A stretch of 64,000 bases of DNA, taken from Streptomyces sp. NRRL F-5122 (GTDB taxonomy: Bacteria; Actinomycetota; Actinomycetes; Streptomycetales; Streptomycetaceae). Below the pieces are notes generated by a model, which was not told the DNA's origin, did no database searches, and saw only the letters and a program-made list of their open reading frames with translations. Shown one piece after another: positions 24,143 to 32,849 of the stretch; position 1 is the stretch's first letter; each line of letters begins with the position of its first letter. The DNA is taken from positions 1 through 64,000 of the forward strand of contig NZ_LMWH01000278.1 of assembly GCF_001507435.1 (NCBI RefSeq), given 5' to 3'. The translations under genes and the position numbers were made by a program.

Positions 24143-27100
24143 GTGCCACACGGACCCCTGCAGATCGACCGCCGTCGTTTCATCCAACTCGTCGGCGCCT
24201 CCGCCGCCCTCGCGACCGTCCCCGTCACCCTCGGCACCGGCAACGCCCTCGCCGAGGAGCAGTCGAGCGCGGTGCCCGACGAGGTGGCGGAGACCTACTA
24301 CCGCGTTCTGCTGAACCACACGCACTGGTCCGAAACGCAATGGGACCAAGCCCGCGGCTACTACACGGACAAGGACTTCGGTTTCGCGGTCGTACTCGGG
24401 AACGCCGTCCTGCTCACCCACGGTTCCTACGACGGTGATCGCGCCGGAGTGGACGAGCAGACGCTGAGGACCCGAACCATAGCCACGATCCAGCACTTCG
24501 CCGCGTCCAACCGGCTTACCGGTGGCACGCAGTGGGGCCGCACGCTGTTCTTCGACACCACCTTCCAGTTGTACTTCGTACTGGCTGCCCGCCTGTTGTG
24601 GACCGACCTCGACGAGGCGACCCGTGCCAACGTCGACACCATTGCTCGTGAACAGGCCGCTTACACGACGAAGTTGGGGACGGGCAATGACCCGAACTCC
24701 GGCAGTTGGACTCCCAACGGTCTGACCGGCGGCTATCAGGGCGACACCAAGCTCGAGGAGATGGGTGTCTACGCCCAGTCCCTTGCACCCGGTTTGGCCT
24801 GGGCGGCCGACGATCCGCGGCACGCGGACTGGGAAGCCGCGTTCGGCACCTGGTCGCGCAACGAGGCCGGCCTGCCTCAGGCGGACCTCGCGAACCCGGC
24901 CCGCGTCGACGGCAGATCCGTGTCCGCCAACACGGCCCGAAACCTGTACGACACCTTCATCGTCGAGAACCACGGCTCCTTCGGGCCGCACTACCAGGAA
25001 GAACTGTGGCGTACATCGGGCCGTAACGCCGCGCATTTCATCACCGCGGGGCGCCCCTTGCCGCAGGTGCTCACCAACCAGCCGAACGCCGACCCGCTGT
25101 GGCGCACACTCCTGGGAGTGATGAGTGACGCGGGCGAGCCGCTGATGCCCATGGTCAACGACCGCGAGCACCTCTACGGCCGAGACGTCATCCCGCTGGC
25201 GTTCCTCGCTCAGGTGGGTGGCGACCGAGCGGCAGCGCGGGCCGAGGTGGCCCTGGCGGAACGGTTGGAGGCCTATCAGAAGTACCCGCCGGAGTACCGG
25301 CTGGCCAAATTCTCGGGCGAGCCGAAGTACGAGCCGGAAGCACGCGCCGAGCTGGCCATCAGCTATCTGCTGCACCTGTGGGCGGCGGGACAGCACCGCA
25401 CGGTCCGGCCTCTGTCTCAGGACGAACTGTTCCGGCAGGCCTCGGGAGTCACCGACTTCGGTACCGGACCGGGTCTGGTGTCACACCAATCGACCGCCGC
25501 TTGGGCCGGGGCCGTCACCAAACCGGGATTCGTGAAGTTCGCGTGGCAACCGGCCCACGACGACTGGCTGTTCCGGCTCAGCGGATCGACCCCGATGTTC
25601 CTGCCGACGGTCACCGCGCAGGTGACGAGCCGCCAGGTGCGGACCTATACGAGGCTCCGCGACGGGTTCCACGGCAGCGCCACCGTGCTGCGGCTCGGTT
25701 CGGGGTACGCAGGTCTCACCACCCTGCCCTCGGGCGCTGTCGTCTACGCAACCACTGGTATCGGCGCAGGCGAGGGGCATCTCGAGGTGCACAACCTCAC
25801 CATGCCGGGCATAGCGGGCCTGACCGGCTCGCGCACCTACCGCTTCGCCGAGGGCACCGCCACCGTCACCGCACAGGACGCCCGTCCGTCGGCCACCACG
25901 CCACGTGTGGACGAGCTGACGTTCGCGCGCACCGAGGTGCGGCATCTGCGCATGCTCGGCGTCAGGCCCGACCCGACCTACGGCTATTCGCTGTACGCCT
26001 TCGAGGCGCGCGGCGGGGCGGGCGGCGCCGACCTCGCCCAGGGTGGGACGGCCACCGCCTCCTCCTTCGACTCGGGCAAAGAGCCGGCGCTGGCCGTGGA
26101 CGGGAACGCCACGACCCGATGGGCGGTCTCACGTGGCGACCGGCCCCGCGCGGACAGCTGGCTCGCCGTCGACCTCGGCGCCACGCAGGGCGTGGACCGT
26201 GTCACCCTGCGTTGGGAGGCTGCGGCCGGACGCGCCTACACGGTGCAGGGATCGGCCGACGGGCAGCAGTGGTCGGATCTCGTCTCCTGGCCCGTACCCG
26301 ATGTCGCCAGCCGGGGCGGGTGGCTCGACATCGACGGCCGCGCCGGCGTCATCGTGCGCGGCGCAACGCAGCAACTCGCCGTCTACGACGACACCGTCGT
26401 CCTGTCCGATGGACCGGCCGCTCCCCTCCTGGTCGAGGGACTCCCGAACGCTTCCGCCGACACCCTGCGGAGACTTGCCCAAGGCGCCGTCCCGCAGTCC
26501 CAGGACGACGCCGTCCGTGTGGCTCTCACGGAAGACCATCTCAGCCTGTTCAACCTGTCGGACCGCAAGATCACCACGCGCGTCGACCTTCCGCAGGACC
26601 GATCCCACGTCGTGCTCTTCGAGGGTCGCCAAACAGTGACTGCGCAAGGCAGTGCCTACGAGGCGGCCCTGGATACGGCTACGGCCGTCCTGTTGCCGCC
26701 GCGGCTGACGCTTCGACCGCTCTCCGGCGGCTCATTGCCCGTGGGCCTGGTGGCGGAGGTCGTCGACGGCGCCACGCTCAGGCTCACCGGCCCGTCGTGT
26801 CGTATCCAGGTGGCCGGGCAGGGCGACAACGAAGTGGCGGTGGTCCGCGCGGGTCGTACCACCACCGTCTCCCTGCGCCGCGCCGACGCCTACCCCCTGA
26901 GCGACCTCGCTCTCGGCCGTACGGTCTTCCCGACCAACCCCTTGCCGCCGGGAATGTCGGACCCCTCAGCCGCCGTCGACGGTGATACGGAGACGGCATG
27001 GGTTCCCGGATCCGATGGCCGCATGGTCGTCGACCTCGGGGCCCAACTCCCGATCCGCAGTATCCGCACGGAGTGGACGGGGGGTCGGCTCCCCGCACTG

Positions 27101-27268
27101 ACAGCGGAGCTCAGCAGCGACGGCATCAGCTACACACCGGCCGGACGGCTCACCGGTCACGGCCGGACGCGACAACTCGCCACGGACGCCACCGCGCGCT
27201 ACGTGGCACTGGCAACCGACGCGAGCGGGAAGAACGACGCCCGGCTGATCAGCCTCTCGGTGATCTGA
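24143..27268 (+). CDS. Large Tat-exported protein with discoidin (F5/8 type C) domains, putative carbohydrate-active enzyme
   Basis: The 1041-residue protein starts at a GTG placing a Tat signal at residues 7-35 (DRRRFIQLVGASAALATVPV, then LGTGNALAEE). Residues 40-420 are helical (YYRVLLNHTHWSETQWDQAR, GTQWGRTLFFDTTFQLYFVL, LTGGYQGDTKLEEMGVYAQS, NRNHGSFG-like VENHGSFGPHYQEELW). This resembles the alpha/alpha barrel of polysaccharide lyases (PL8-like), followed by a beta-rich part. F5/8-type modules occur at about 640-760 (TASSFDSGKEPALAVDGNAT, TRWAVS) and at the C-terminus (DPSAAVDGDTETAWVPGSDG). Such modules bind sugars. The most likely role is degradation of an external polysaccharide, but the catalytic residues are not certain. 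A perfect terminator follows. Confidence 0.7.
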   Translation: MPHGPLQIDRRRFIQLVGASAALATVPVTLGTGNALAEEQSSAVPDEVAETYYRVLLNHTHWSETQWDQARGYYTDKDFGFAVVLGNAVLLTHGSYDGDRAGVDEQTLRTRTIATIQHFAASNRLTGGTQWGRTLFFDTTFQLYFVLAARLLWTDLDEATRANVDTIAREQAAYTTKLGTGNDPNSGSWTPNGLTGGYQGDTKLEEMGVYAQSLAPGLAWAADDPRHADWEAAFGTWSRNEAGLPQADLANPARVDGRSVSANTARNLYDTFIVENHGSFGPHYQEELWRTSGRNAAHFITAGRPLPQVLTNQPNADPLWRTLLGVMSDAGEPLMPMVNDREHLYGRDVIPLAFLAQVGGDRAAARAEVALAERLEAYQKYPPEYRLAKFSGEPKYEPEARAELAISYLLHLWAAGQHRTVRPLSQDELFRQASGVTDFGTGPGLVSHQSTAAWAGAVTKPGFVKFAWQPAHDDWLFRLSGSTPMFLPTVTAQVTSRQVRTYTRLRDGFHGSATVLRLGSGYAGLTTLPSGAVVYATTGIGAGEGHLEVHNLTMPGIAGLTGSRTYRFAEGTATVTAQDARPSATTPRVDELTFARTEVRHLRMLGVRPDPTYGYSLYAFEARGGAGGADLAQGGTATASSFDSGKEPALAVDGNATTRWAVSRGDRPRADSWLAVDLGATQGVDRVTLRWEAAAGRAYTVQGSADGQQWSDLVSWPVPDVASRGGWLDIDGRAGVIVRGATQQLAVYDDTVVLSDGPAAPLLVEGLPNASADTLRRLAQGAVPQSQDDAVRVALTEDHLSLFNLSDRKITTRVDLPQDRSHVVLFEGRQTVTAQGSAYEAALDTATAVLLPPRLTLRPLSGGSLPVGLVAEVVDGATLRLTGPSCRIQVAGQGDNEVAVVRAGRTTTVSLRRADAYPLSDLALGRTVFPTNPLPPGMSDPSAAVDGDTETAWVPGSDGRMVVDLGAQLPIRSIRTEWTGGRLPALTAELSSDGISYTPAGRLTGHGRTRQLATDATARYVALATDASGKNDARLISLSVI

Positions 27269-27280
27269 CGGCATCCCGGC

Positions 27281-27314
27281 ATCGGAACTCCGGCCGACCG
27301 ACCGGAGTTCCGAT
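27281..27314 (+). terminator. Hairpin terminator after the discoidin protein
   Basis: ATCGGAACTCCGG (27281-27293) pairs perfectly with CCGGAGTTCCGAT (27302-27314) around an 8-base loop, 12 bases after the stop codon. Confidence 0.8.
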
Positions 27315-27419
27315 CCGGCGCGGGTCCCGTCCCGGGTCTCTGACCCGTGATCGATGTCCCTGACGGCGAGAATGCCGGGGACCTGCGTCCGGCGTCCTGG
27401 TGGATTAGTGTTCCTGGCC

Positions 27420-27932
27420 ATGACCGTGCTGCATGGCGCCTTCGTCGTCCTCCGCCCCACCGTCACAGGGGACATTCCCGCTTTGGCCGCCATTCGGGCC
27501 ACGCCCGAGGTGCGCGCACGGTGGAGGGTCGAAGACGACCTCGAAGCGGACATCGCAGCCGATCTCGCCGACCCCGGCGTCGACATTCTGACCATCCTCT
27601 ACCAGCAGCAGACGGTCGGCTTGATCCAGTGGTACTCCGAGGAGGATCCCGACTACCGCCACGCAGGTATCGACATCATTCTCGATCCCGCGGTGCATGG
27701 GCGCGGTCTGGGCACCGACGCGGTTCGCACACTCGCCTGCCACCTCGTCGACGACCACGGGTTCCACCGTCTGGTCATCGACCCTGCGGCCGACAACACC
27801 CCTGCGATTCGCTGCTATACGAAGGTCGGTTTCCAGCCGGTCGGCATCATGCGACAGTACGAGCGCGGCCCGGACGGCACCTGGCACGACGGTCTCCTGA
27901 TGGATGTCTTGGCCGCCGAACTGGTGCGCTGA
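27420..27932 (+). CDS. GNAT acetyltransferase, aminoglycoside 6'-acetyltransferase-like
   Basis: The 170-residue protein has the GNAT fold: FVVLRPTVTGDIPALAAIRA at the start, IDIILDPAVHGRGLGTDAVR with the acetyl-CoA loop (H-G-x-G-L-G-T), then FHRLVIDPAADNTPAIRCYT and KVGFQPVGIMRQYERGPDG. The late segments resemble AAC(6')-Ib-type enzymes (DP...N..AIRCYEKAGF). Aminoglycoside acetylation is possible but not shown, since many such homologues act on other amines. ATG 27420 fits the fold start. An in-frame TTG-type extension upstream adds nothing conserved. It is a single gene. Confidence 0.78.
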   Translation: MTVLHGAFVVLRPTVTGDIPALAAIRATPEVRARWRVEDDLEADIAADLADPGVDILTILYQQQTVGLIQWYSEEDPDYRHAGIDIILDPAVHGRGLGTDAVRTLACHLVDDHGFHRLVIDPAADNTPAIRCYTKVGFQPVGIMRQYERGPDGTWHDGLLMDVLAAELVR

Positions 27933-28284
27933 CCGACCTCATCCCGCAAAGCGCAATCCGGATCTGCCCGTGCGTGCGGGCGCCTGCGGAGAGGGTGCGG
28001 GCACGGGCGCTGGCTGCTCGAGGTGGAGCAGACCAGGCCAAAGGCATCCGAGATCTTGCGCCACATAGACCCTACGTTCGATTTTGGCAGCGAGCGGATG
28101 CTGCGCCGAGCCGTGATCGGCACCCCACTACCCTGGCTCGCCCCTGCCTCTCGTAGAACCCGATCGCCCATCACCCCACGTAGAGCACCGAAGCGCCCCC
28201 CGTCACGGCCGCCCCGCTCCGATCACGCTTGACGTGAGAGAGGTGGGTTTCGGTGTGAGACTGGGCGCGGAAGAGGTGATCCTC
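27933..28284. other. Intergenic stretch without a supported gene
   Basis: No recognisable gene or RNA is seen. It contains the promoter of the phosphatase gene. Confidence 0.4.
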
Positions 28285-29493
28285 GTGTCGGACCCACCGC
28301 ATGCGTCCGCCGGCCCCGACGCCGCCGTCGACGAGAGTCGACTGGAAGAGCTGATCATCGAGGCGCAGACGGCTCTGCCGTTCGAACTGCCCGCCCTGGC
28401 GAACCGGTGCGCTACAGCTCTCGGCCTGGACTCCGCCCTGATCTACCTCGTCGACCTGCAACAACAGCTGCTGATATCCCTCGACGAGGCATTGGAACCA
28501 CTGCCGGTGGACTGCTCCTCGGCGGGCTGGGCGTACCGCACTGTTTCCCCGCGAGTGGTCGAGTCCGACGGCGGCGTGATCGTCTGGATGCCTCTGGTCG
28601 ACGGTGCGGAGCGGCTCGGTGTACTGGCGCTGCGGACGGCCGCCCTCGATGGGGTGCGGATGCGCCGCAGCCGGATGCTGGCCCATCTGTTCGCCATGCT
28701 GGTCACCTCCAAGCGCACCTACAGCGACTGGCTCGCCGCCCGCACCCGCACCACGACCATGCGACTTCCGGCAGAGATGCTGCGGGCCTTCCTGCCACCG
28801 CACACCGTCGGCAGTCGCAGATGTGTCTCAACAGCGGTCCTGGAACCGGCGTACAAGATCGCCGGCGACGCCTTCGATCACTCGGTCGTCAAGAACATCC
28901 TCCACACCATGATCCTCGACTCCATGGGGCACGATCTGGCCGCCGGACTGGCCACATCGGTGGTCATGGCGGCGGCGCGCACCTCTCGGCGCGGTGGTGG
29001 TGACCTGACGGACATCGTCAGGTGCGTCGACCAGTCGCTCGCCCGATGGCGACCGGACCATTTCTGCACCGGCGTGCTGTGCCGGCTCGACGCGGAGACC
29101 GGGGTGCTGCACTGGGTCAACTGCGGGCACCCGCCGCCGCTCCTGATCCGGGCCGAGCAGGTGGTCCACGGCGTGCTCGACAGTCCTCCGCAGCCCCCGT
29201 TCGGCCTGGCCGGACCGTTCGCTCCGGGCGCACGGGAAGTTCACGAGACGACGCTGAGGCGGGGTGATCAGGTCCTGCTCTACACGGACGGTGTCGTGGA
29301 GGCGCGTGACGCGAACGGAGTGGAGTTCGGCCTCGACCGGTTCACGGACTTCATCATCCGCTCCTCCGCGGCCGGCCAGCGCCCGGCCGAGGTGCTGCGA
29401 CTGCTCATCGACGCCATCCTCGACCGCCGGCGCAACCAGCTGCGGGACGACGCGACCATCCTCCTCTTCGAATGGCGCCCGCAAGTCCGCTGA
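28285..29493 (+). CDS. SpoIIE-type PP2C serine phosphatase with N-terminal GAF-like sensor
   Basis: The 402-residue protein starts at a GTG with GGAAGAGG 8 bases upstream (the frame opens at 28234). Residues 20-160 look like a GAF-type sensor (LANRCATALGLDSALIYLVD, GVIVWMPLVDGAERLGVLAL). The C-terminal PPM/SpoIIE domain has YKIAGDAFDHSVVKNILHTM, LDSMGHDLAAGLATSVVMAA, GVLHWVNCGHPPPLLI, QVLLYTDGVVEARDANGVEF and a final LRDDATILLFEWRP. The Asp residues in GDAFD, DSMGH and DDATIL are the metal ligands. In Streptomyces these phosphatases usually dephosphorylate anti-sigma-factor antagonists. No partner is visible nearby. Confidence 0.88.
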   Translation: MSDPPHASAGPDAAVDESRLEELIIEAQTALPFELPALANRCATALGLDSALIYLVDLQQQLLISLDEALEPLPVDCSSAGWAYRTVSPRVVESDGGVIVWMPLVDGAERLGVLALRTAALDGVRMRRSRMLAHLFAMLVTSKRTYSDWLAARTRTTTMRLPAEMLRAFLPPHTVGSRRCVSTAVLEPAYKIAGDAFDHSVVKNILHTMILDSMGHDLAAGLATSVVMAAARTSRRGGGDLTDIVRCVDQSLARWRPDHFCTGVLCRLDAETGVLHWVNCGHPPPLLIRAEQVVHGVLDSPPQPPFGLAGPFAPGAREVHETTLRRGDQVLLYTDGVVEARDANGVEFGLDRFTDFIIRSSAAGQRPAEVLRLLIDAILDRRRNQLRDDATILLFEWRPQVR

Positions 29494-29658
29494 AGTGGCG
29501 GTACGCCTGTACAGCGAGGGCAGAACCGTGACGCACCGCTGAGTCGAGAGCCCCGGCGGTCCGCCGGCAGCCGGCCGAGTCCGCTTCCGGAGTCGTGAAG
29601 GAAGATCAGCAGACCTCGTAGGGCCCGGACCGGGGGAAGTAGGGTCGAGCGGTCGGCA

Positions 29659-30222
29659 TCAGGCCCCTTCGGTGAGGGCGGCCGCCAAGTGGGTCAGTCC
29701 GTACTCGTAGGCGCGGTCGACATCGCCGCCGAGGTTGAAGGCGTCGGCCAGCTCCATGCTGATGAAGCCGTACGCCCAGGCGGTGATCGTGCGGGCCGCT
29801 TCCAGGGCTTGGGCGGGGCCGGCCAGTTCTGCGGCGATCTGCAGGACGGGGGCCGCCGCGCGCGCCAGGCGGGCGGGATCGGGCCTGGTCGGCCCCGGGG
29901 CGCCGGCGAAGATGAGGTGGTAGGCGGCCGGGCGGGCGTGGGCGAACGCGCGGAAGGCCCGAAGCAGGTCGGCCAGAGTCTTGCGGGGGTCGGCGGCCGG
30001 CGGTACAGCGTCGAGGTGTTTCTCCAGGTCGAGGAGGGTCTCCTCGGTGACGAGCAGGACAAGCGCGTCGCGGTTGCGGACGCGTTTGTAGAGCGAGGGG
30101 GCGCGAACGCCGACCCGGTCGGCGACGGCCTGCATCGTCAGCTGCGCGAGCCCTTGCGACTCCAGGATGTCGCGGGCTGCTCCGACGATGGCTTCGAGCG
30201 AGGTGCGTTCGGGCGTCGGCAT
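29659..30222 (-). CDS. TetR-family repressor
   Basis: The 187-residue protein has an N-terminal HTH (LEAIVGAARDILESQGLAQL, TMQAVADRVGVRAPSLYKRV, RNRDALVLLVTEETLLDLEK) and a helical ligand domain of the WHG type (FAHARPAAYHLIFAGAPGPT, AARTITAWAYGFISMELADA). ATG 30222 has a strong GGAAGGAGAAGG site. An upstream ATG at 30261 lies inside the operator region and is less likely. It is divergent from a metallo-hydrolase across a 108-base region with a perfect palindrome, so it very probably represses both genes. Confidence 0.88.
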   Translation of the reverse strand: MPTPERTSLEAIVGAARDILESQGLAQLTMQAVADRVGVRAPSLYKRVRNRDALVLLVTEETLLDLEKHLDAVPPAADPRKTLADLLRAFRAFAHARPAAYHLIFAGAPGPTRPDPARLARAAAPVLQIAAELAGPAQALEAARTITAWAYGFISMELADAFNLGGDVDRAYEYGLTHLAAALTEGA

Positions 30223-30258
30223 GCCTTCTCCTTCCGGCGGGTGCGGTGTCGTCTTCAT

Positions 30259-30296
30259 CATAGCTATTGGCCATAGCCATGATGGCTATGTATCGT
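30259..30296. promoter_or_regulatory. TetR operator and promoter between the regulator and hydrolase genes
   Basis: CATAGCCAT-G-ATGGCTATG (30272-30290) is a perfect palindrome. A related half, CATAGCTAT, lies at 30258-30266. A promoter for the hydrolase, TTGGCC (30267-30272), 18 bp, TATCGT (30291-30296), has the palindrome filling its spacer. Binding by the TetR protein is inferred from position. Confidence 0.7.
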
Positions 30297-30330
30297 AGCC
30301 ATCGTTCCCGGTTCGGCGAGGAGAAGGTTC

Positions 30331-31050
30331 ATGAAGCTCGATCAGCAGCTGTATCGCATAGGCAACGACATCGTGGCGGTCTACCTGGTCGTCACCGACG
30401 ACGGCGTGACGGTCGTGGACGCCGGAATGGCCGGCCACTGGGGCGAGCTGACCGCCGAGCTCGCCGCCCTGGGCCGGACCCCGGCCGACATCCGCGGCCT
30501 CGTGCTCACCCATGGCGACACCGACCACCTCGGCTTCGCGGAACGGCTCCGTCGCGAGTACGGGGTACCGGTCTTCGTCCACAGCGCCGATGCCGCGCGC
30601 GCACGGGGTGAGGTGAAGGTCAAGAACACCTGGGGCCAGGCGAAAATCGGCGCCACGGCCGGTTTTCTCTGGTACGCCAGCCGCAAGGGCGGCCTGCGCA
30701 CGACGTATCTGACCGAGGTGTCGGAGGTGGCCGACGGCGACGTGCTCGACCTGCCGGGCGCGCCCCGCATCCTGGGGATGCCCGGACACTCACCCGGCAG
30801 CATCGCCGTCCATGTGCCCGCGGTCGACGCGGTGTTCGTCGGCGACGGCCTCACGACCCGGCACGTGCTGACCGGACAGCACGGTCCCCAGCCGGCACCG
30901 TTCACCGATGATCGGGACCAGGCACTCGAGTCGCTCGACCGGCTCGGCGAGCTGCAGGCGAAATGGGTCCTCCCGGGACACGGCACCCCTTGGAACGGGG
31001 GCGTGCAGGAAGTCGTCCGCCAGGTCCGGGCCGCGGCGCGACCGCAGTAA
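30331..31050 (+). CDS. MBL-fold metallo-hydrolase
   Basis: The 239-residue metallo-beta-lactamase-fold protein carries the zinc motif LTHGDTDHLGF at about residues 59-69 (H-x-D-x-D-H, with Asp where many members have His). It then has GMPGHSPGSIAVHV with the third ligand His, AVFVGDGLTTRHVL with the bridging Asp, and VLPGHGTPW with the last His. The glyoxalase-II-like group includes hydrolases of thioesters, lactones and phosphoesters. The substrate cannot be read here. The ATG at 30331 has GGAGAAGG upstream. It is under the likely control of the divergent TetR protein, so its substrate or product is probably linked to the TetR ligand. Confidence 0.88.
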   Translation: MKLDQQLYRIGNDIVAVYLVVTDDGVTVVDAGMAGHWGELTAELAALGRTPADIRGLVLTHGDTDHLGFAERLRREYGVPVFVHSADAARARGEVKVKNTWGQAKIGATAGFLWYASRKGGLRTTYLTEVSEVADGDVLDLPGAPRILGMPGHSPGSIAVHVPAVDAVFVGDGLTTRHVLTGQHGPQPAPFTDDRDQALESLDRLGELQAKWVLPGHGTPWNGGVQEVVRQVRAAARPQ

Positions 31051-31192
31051 CGTCCGAGTGCGAAGCTGCACCGGTGCCAAGACGTTCGGGGCTGTCCATG
31101 GTGGGCGGCCCCGGTTGTCGTCGGAGCCAGCGGGGCACGCGCCAAGGCGCCGGACGTCGGGTCCATCGACGGGGTCGGTCGGAGCATCGTCG

Positions 31193-31492
31193 ATGCCCGT
31201 GGACCGCCACATCCTCGATCATCGGATCCTGTTTGCGATCAGGGTGATCCGCGAGACATTGAGCTGCACAATTCATGAAGCCATCGACGTGTTCGTGGTG
31301 CGGTATGAGGAGCTGCGCCGTGATTGTCCGGACGACTTCACCGTCGGGCCCGAGGAGTACAGCCTTCAGCCAGGGCTGCTACTCCTGATCGGCGGTGCAC
31401 CAGCCCGGAAGACGCGGTATGCAAGATGGAGGGCTGACTTGCCAAGGCGCTGGCCTGGGCCGGAGTGCGCTCGGCGCTGCCGTTTCCCGTGA
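31193..31492 (+). CDS. Small hypothetical protein, C-terminus possibly altered
   Basis: ATG 31193 follows GGAG by 8 bases. The first 58 residues look like a folded helical protein: ILDHRILFAIRVIRETLSCT, IHEAIDVFVVRYEELRRDCP, DDFTVGPEEYS. I recall small actinobacterial proteins of this shape (Lxx.I..I..LRE....HEA.D.F..RYE.LR...PDDF) but no known role. After residue 60 the sequence becomes Arg/Pro-rich and unlike coding, so the natural end has probably been lost by a frameshift or deletion. It is isolated, 143 bases after the hydrolase. Confidence 0.45.
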   Translation: MPVDRHILDHRILFAIRVIRETLSCTIHEAIDVFVVRYEELRRDCPDDFTVGPEEYSLQPGLLLLIGGAPARKTRYARWRADLPRRWPGPECARRCRFP

Positions 31493-31695
31493 ATCCCCGC
31501 CGTCTCCCCTCGGATCGGGAGCGCAAGAGGCACGGCTGGATTGCGGTCCTGCCTGGGATTGAAGGACCGCGGGCCACCCGCGCGACTCAGCTGAAGCGAG
31601 CTGCTGATGTCCGCCCGCCGGCGCGCGAGCTGTGACACTCCGCTCGTATCGTGGGAAGACAGACAGCGGCAGCGGCAAGGCAAGGCAAGAAAGTC
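31493..31695. other. Intergenic stretch without a supported gene
   Basis: Nothing recognisable. It may hold residues of a deletion that removed the 5' end of the following pseudogene. Confidence 0.35.
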
Positions 31696-32534
31696 ATGTC
31701 GGAACCGGAGGTCGACTACGCGGCGGTGTTCCGCGCCCTGGTCCGCAAGGACGACGCACGGGCACGGAACTGCGCGAGGCGGGTGCCGAGGTCGTCTTCG
31801 GTGACCTTCTCAACCTCCGCGACGTGCGAGCGGCCCTGGACGGGGTCCAGCGTGCCTACTTCAACTGCCCGGTAGCGGACGGCCTGGTGGAGGCGGCCGT
31901 CATGTTCGCGCAGGCAGCGAAGGAGCAGAAGCTCGAGCTCATCGTGAACATGTCGCATTTTCAGTCGCGTCCCGTCGCGCGCAGCAAGACCACCCAGAAC
32001 CACTGGCTGGCCGAGCAGGTCTTCGACTGGTCCGGCGTCCCGACCACTCACCTGAGGCCCACGGTTTTCGCGCAGCGGCTCCTCTACATCTCCGGGTTCA
32101 TCCGCAATGGCCGCTACGCGATGCCCTTCAACAGGGACAGCCGCGTCGCTCCGATCGCCGGCCGTGACGTCGCACTGACCGCCGCCAAGATCTTCGCCTC
32201 GCCCGAGAAGCACGCCGGCCAGACCTACAGGCTCACCGGCCCGGTGGAGTACAGCCACCAGGAGCTCGCGGCCGAGGTGTGCCGGGTGCTGGGCAAGGAC
32301 CTTCCCTTTGAGCAGATCACCGTAAGCACGTTCCTTGAGTCGATCGGTCTTCTGAACGACACCGCCAAGCTCAAGCACTTCGAGGCGATGATCATCGACC
32401 AGCAGGAGGGGCTGCTGGCAGGCGTCAGCGACGCGGCCCCGAACATCACCGGCCAGCCGCTGGTTACGGTCGAGGAGTTCATCAACGAGAACCGCTCCGC
32501 GTTCGGGCTCGGCCCCGCCAAGTCGGCAAGCTGA
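31696..32534 (+). pseudogene. NmrA-like NAD(P)-binding protein, N-terminally deleted and frameshifted
   Basis: From ATG 31696 the frame reads MSEPEVDYAAVFRALVRKDD, then needs a frame change near 31760 to continue TELREAGAEVVFGDLLNLRD. It then runs intact to the stop: VRAALDGVQRAYFNCPVADG, LELIVNMSHFQSRPVARSKT, WSGVPTTHLRPTVFAQRLLY, PIAGRDVALTAAKIFASPEK and SHQELAAEVCRVLGKDLPF. This is the NmrA/quinone-reductase-like (QOR2) branch of atypical SDRs. The first strand and the G-x-x-G-x-x-G dinucleotide-binding loop are missing, so the product could not bind NAD(P) normally. The loss of the 5' end plus the frameshift make a pseudogene the best call. Confidence 0.7.
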
Positions 32535-32849
32535 CCTTCCCCGACGAGCCCGGCCGCAGCATGCAACTGCCCCTGAGTTGCCGGCATCTGCCAACGTCGG
32601 TTCGCCTCGGACTGCGCACGGACGACCCTGCCAAGCCTGAAGGTGCCGCCGGCAGAGGTTCACGGAGAGCTGTGGGTGCGGGTCACGGTCCCGCAGGGCA
32701 CTGACGTCCTTGACAAGCCCAATGACGTGCTAGGGCGCGTATCGAGTCGTGATCAATCTGTGGGATTCGCCCCTCTCGGTGGGGCTGGACTGGGTCCTGT
32801 GACAGTGACCTTGACCGATTGCCACTGAAGGTGGTCCGCCTGGAGGTGT
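32535..32849. other. Intergenic stretch without a supported gene
   Basis: No gene or RNA recognised. A 7-bp inverted repeat (GGTCCGC at 32833-32839, GCGGACC at 32856-32862) overlaps the stop of the next, minus-strand gene and may act as its terminator. Confidence 0.4.
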
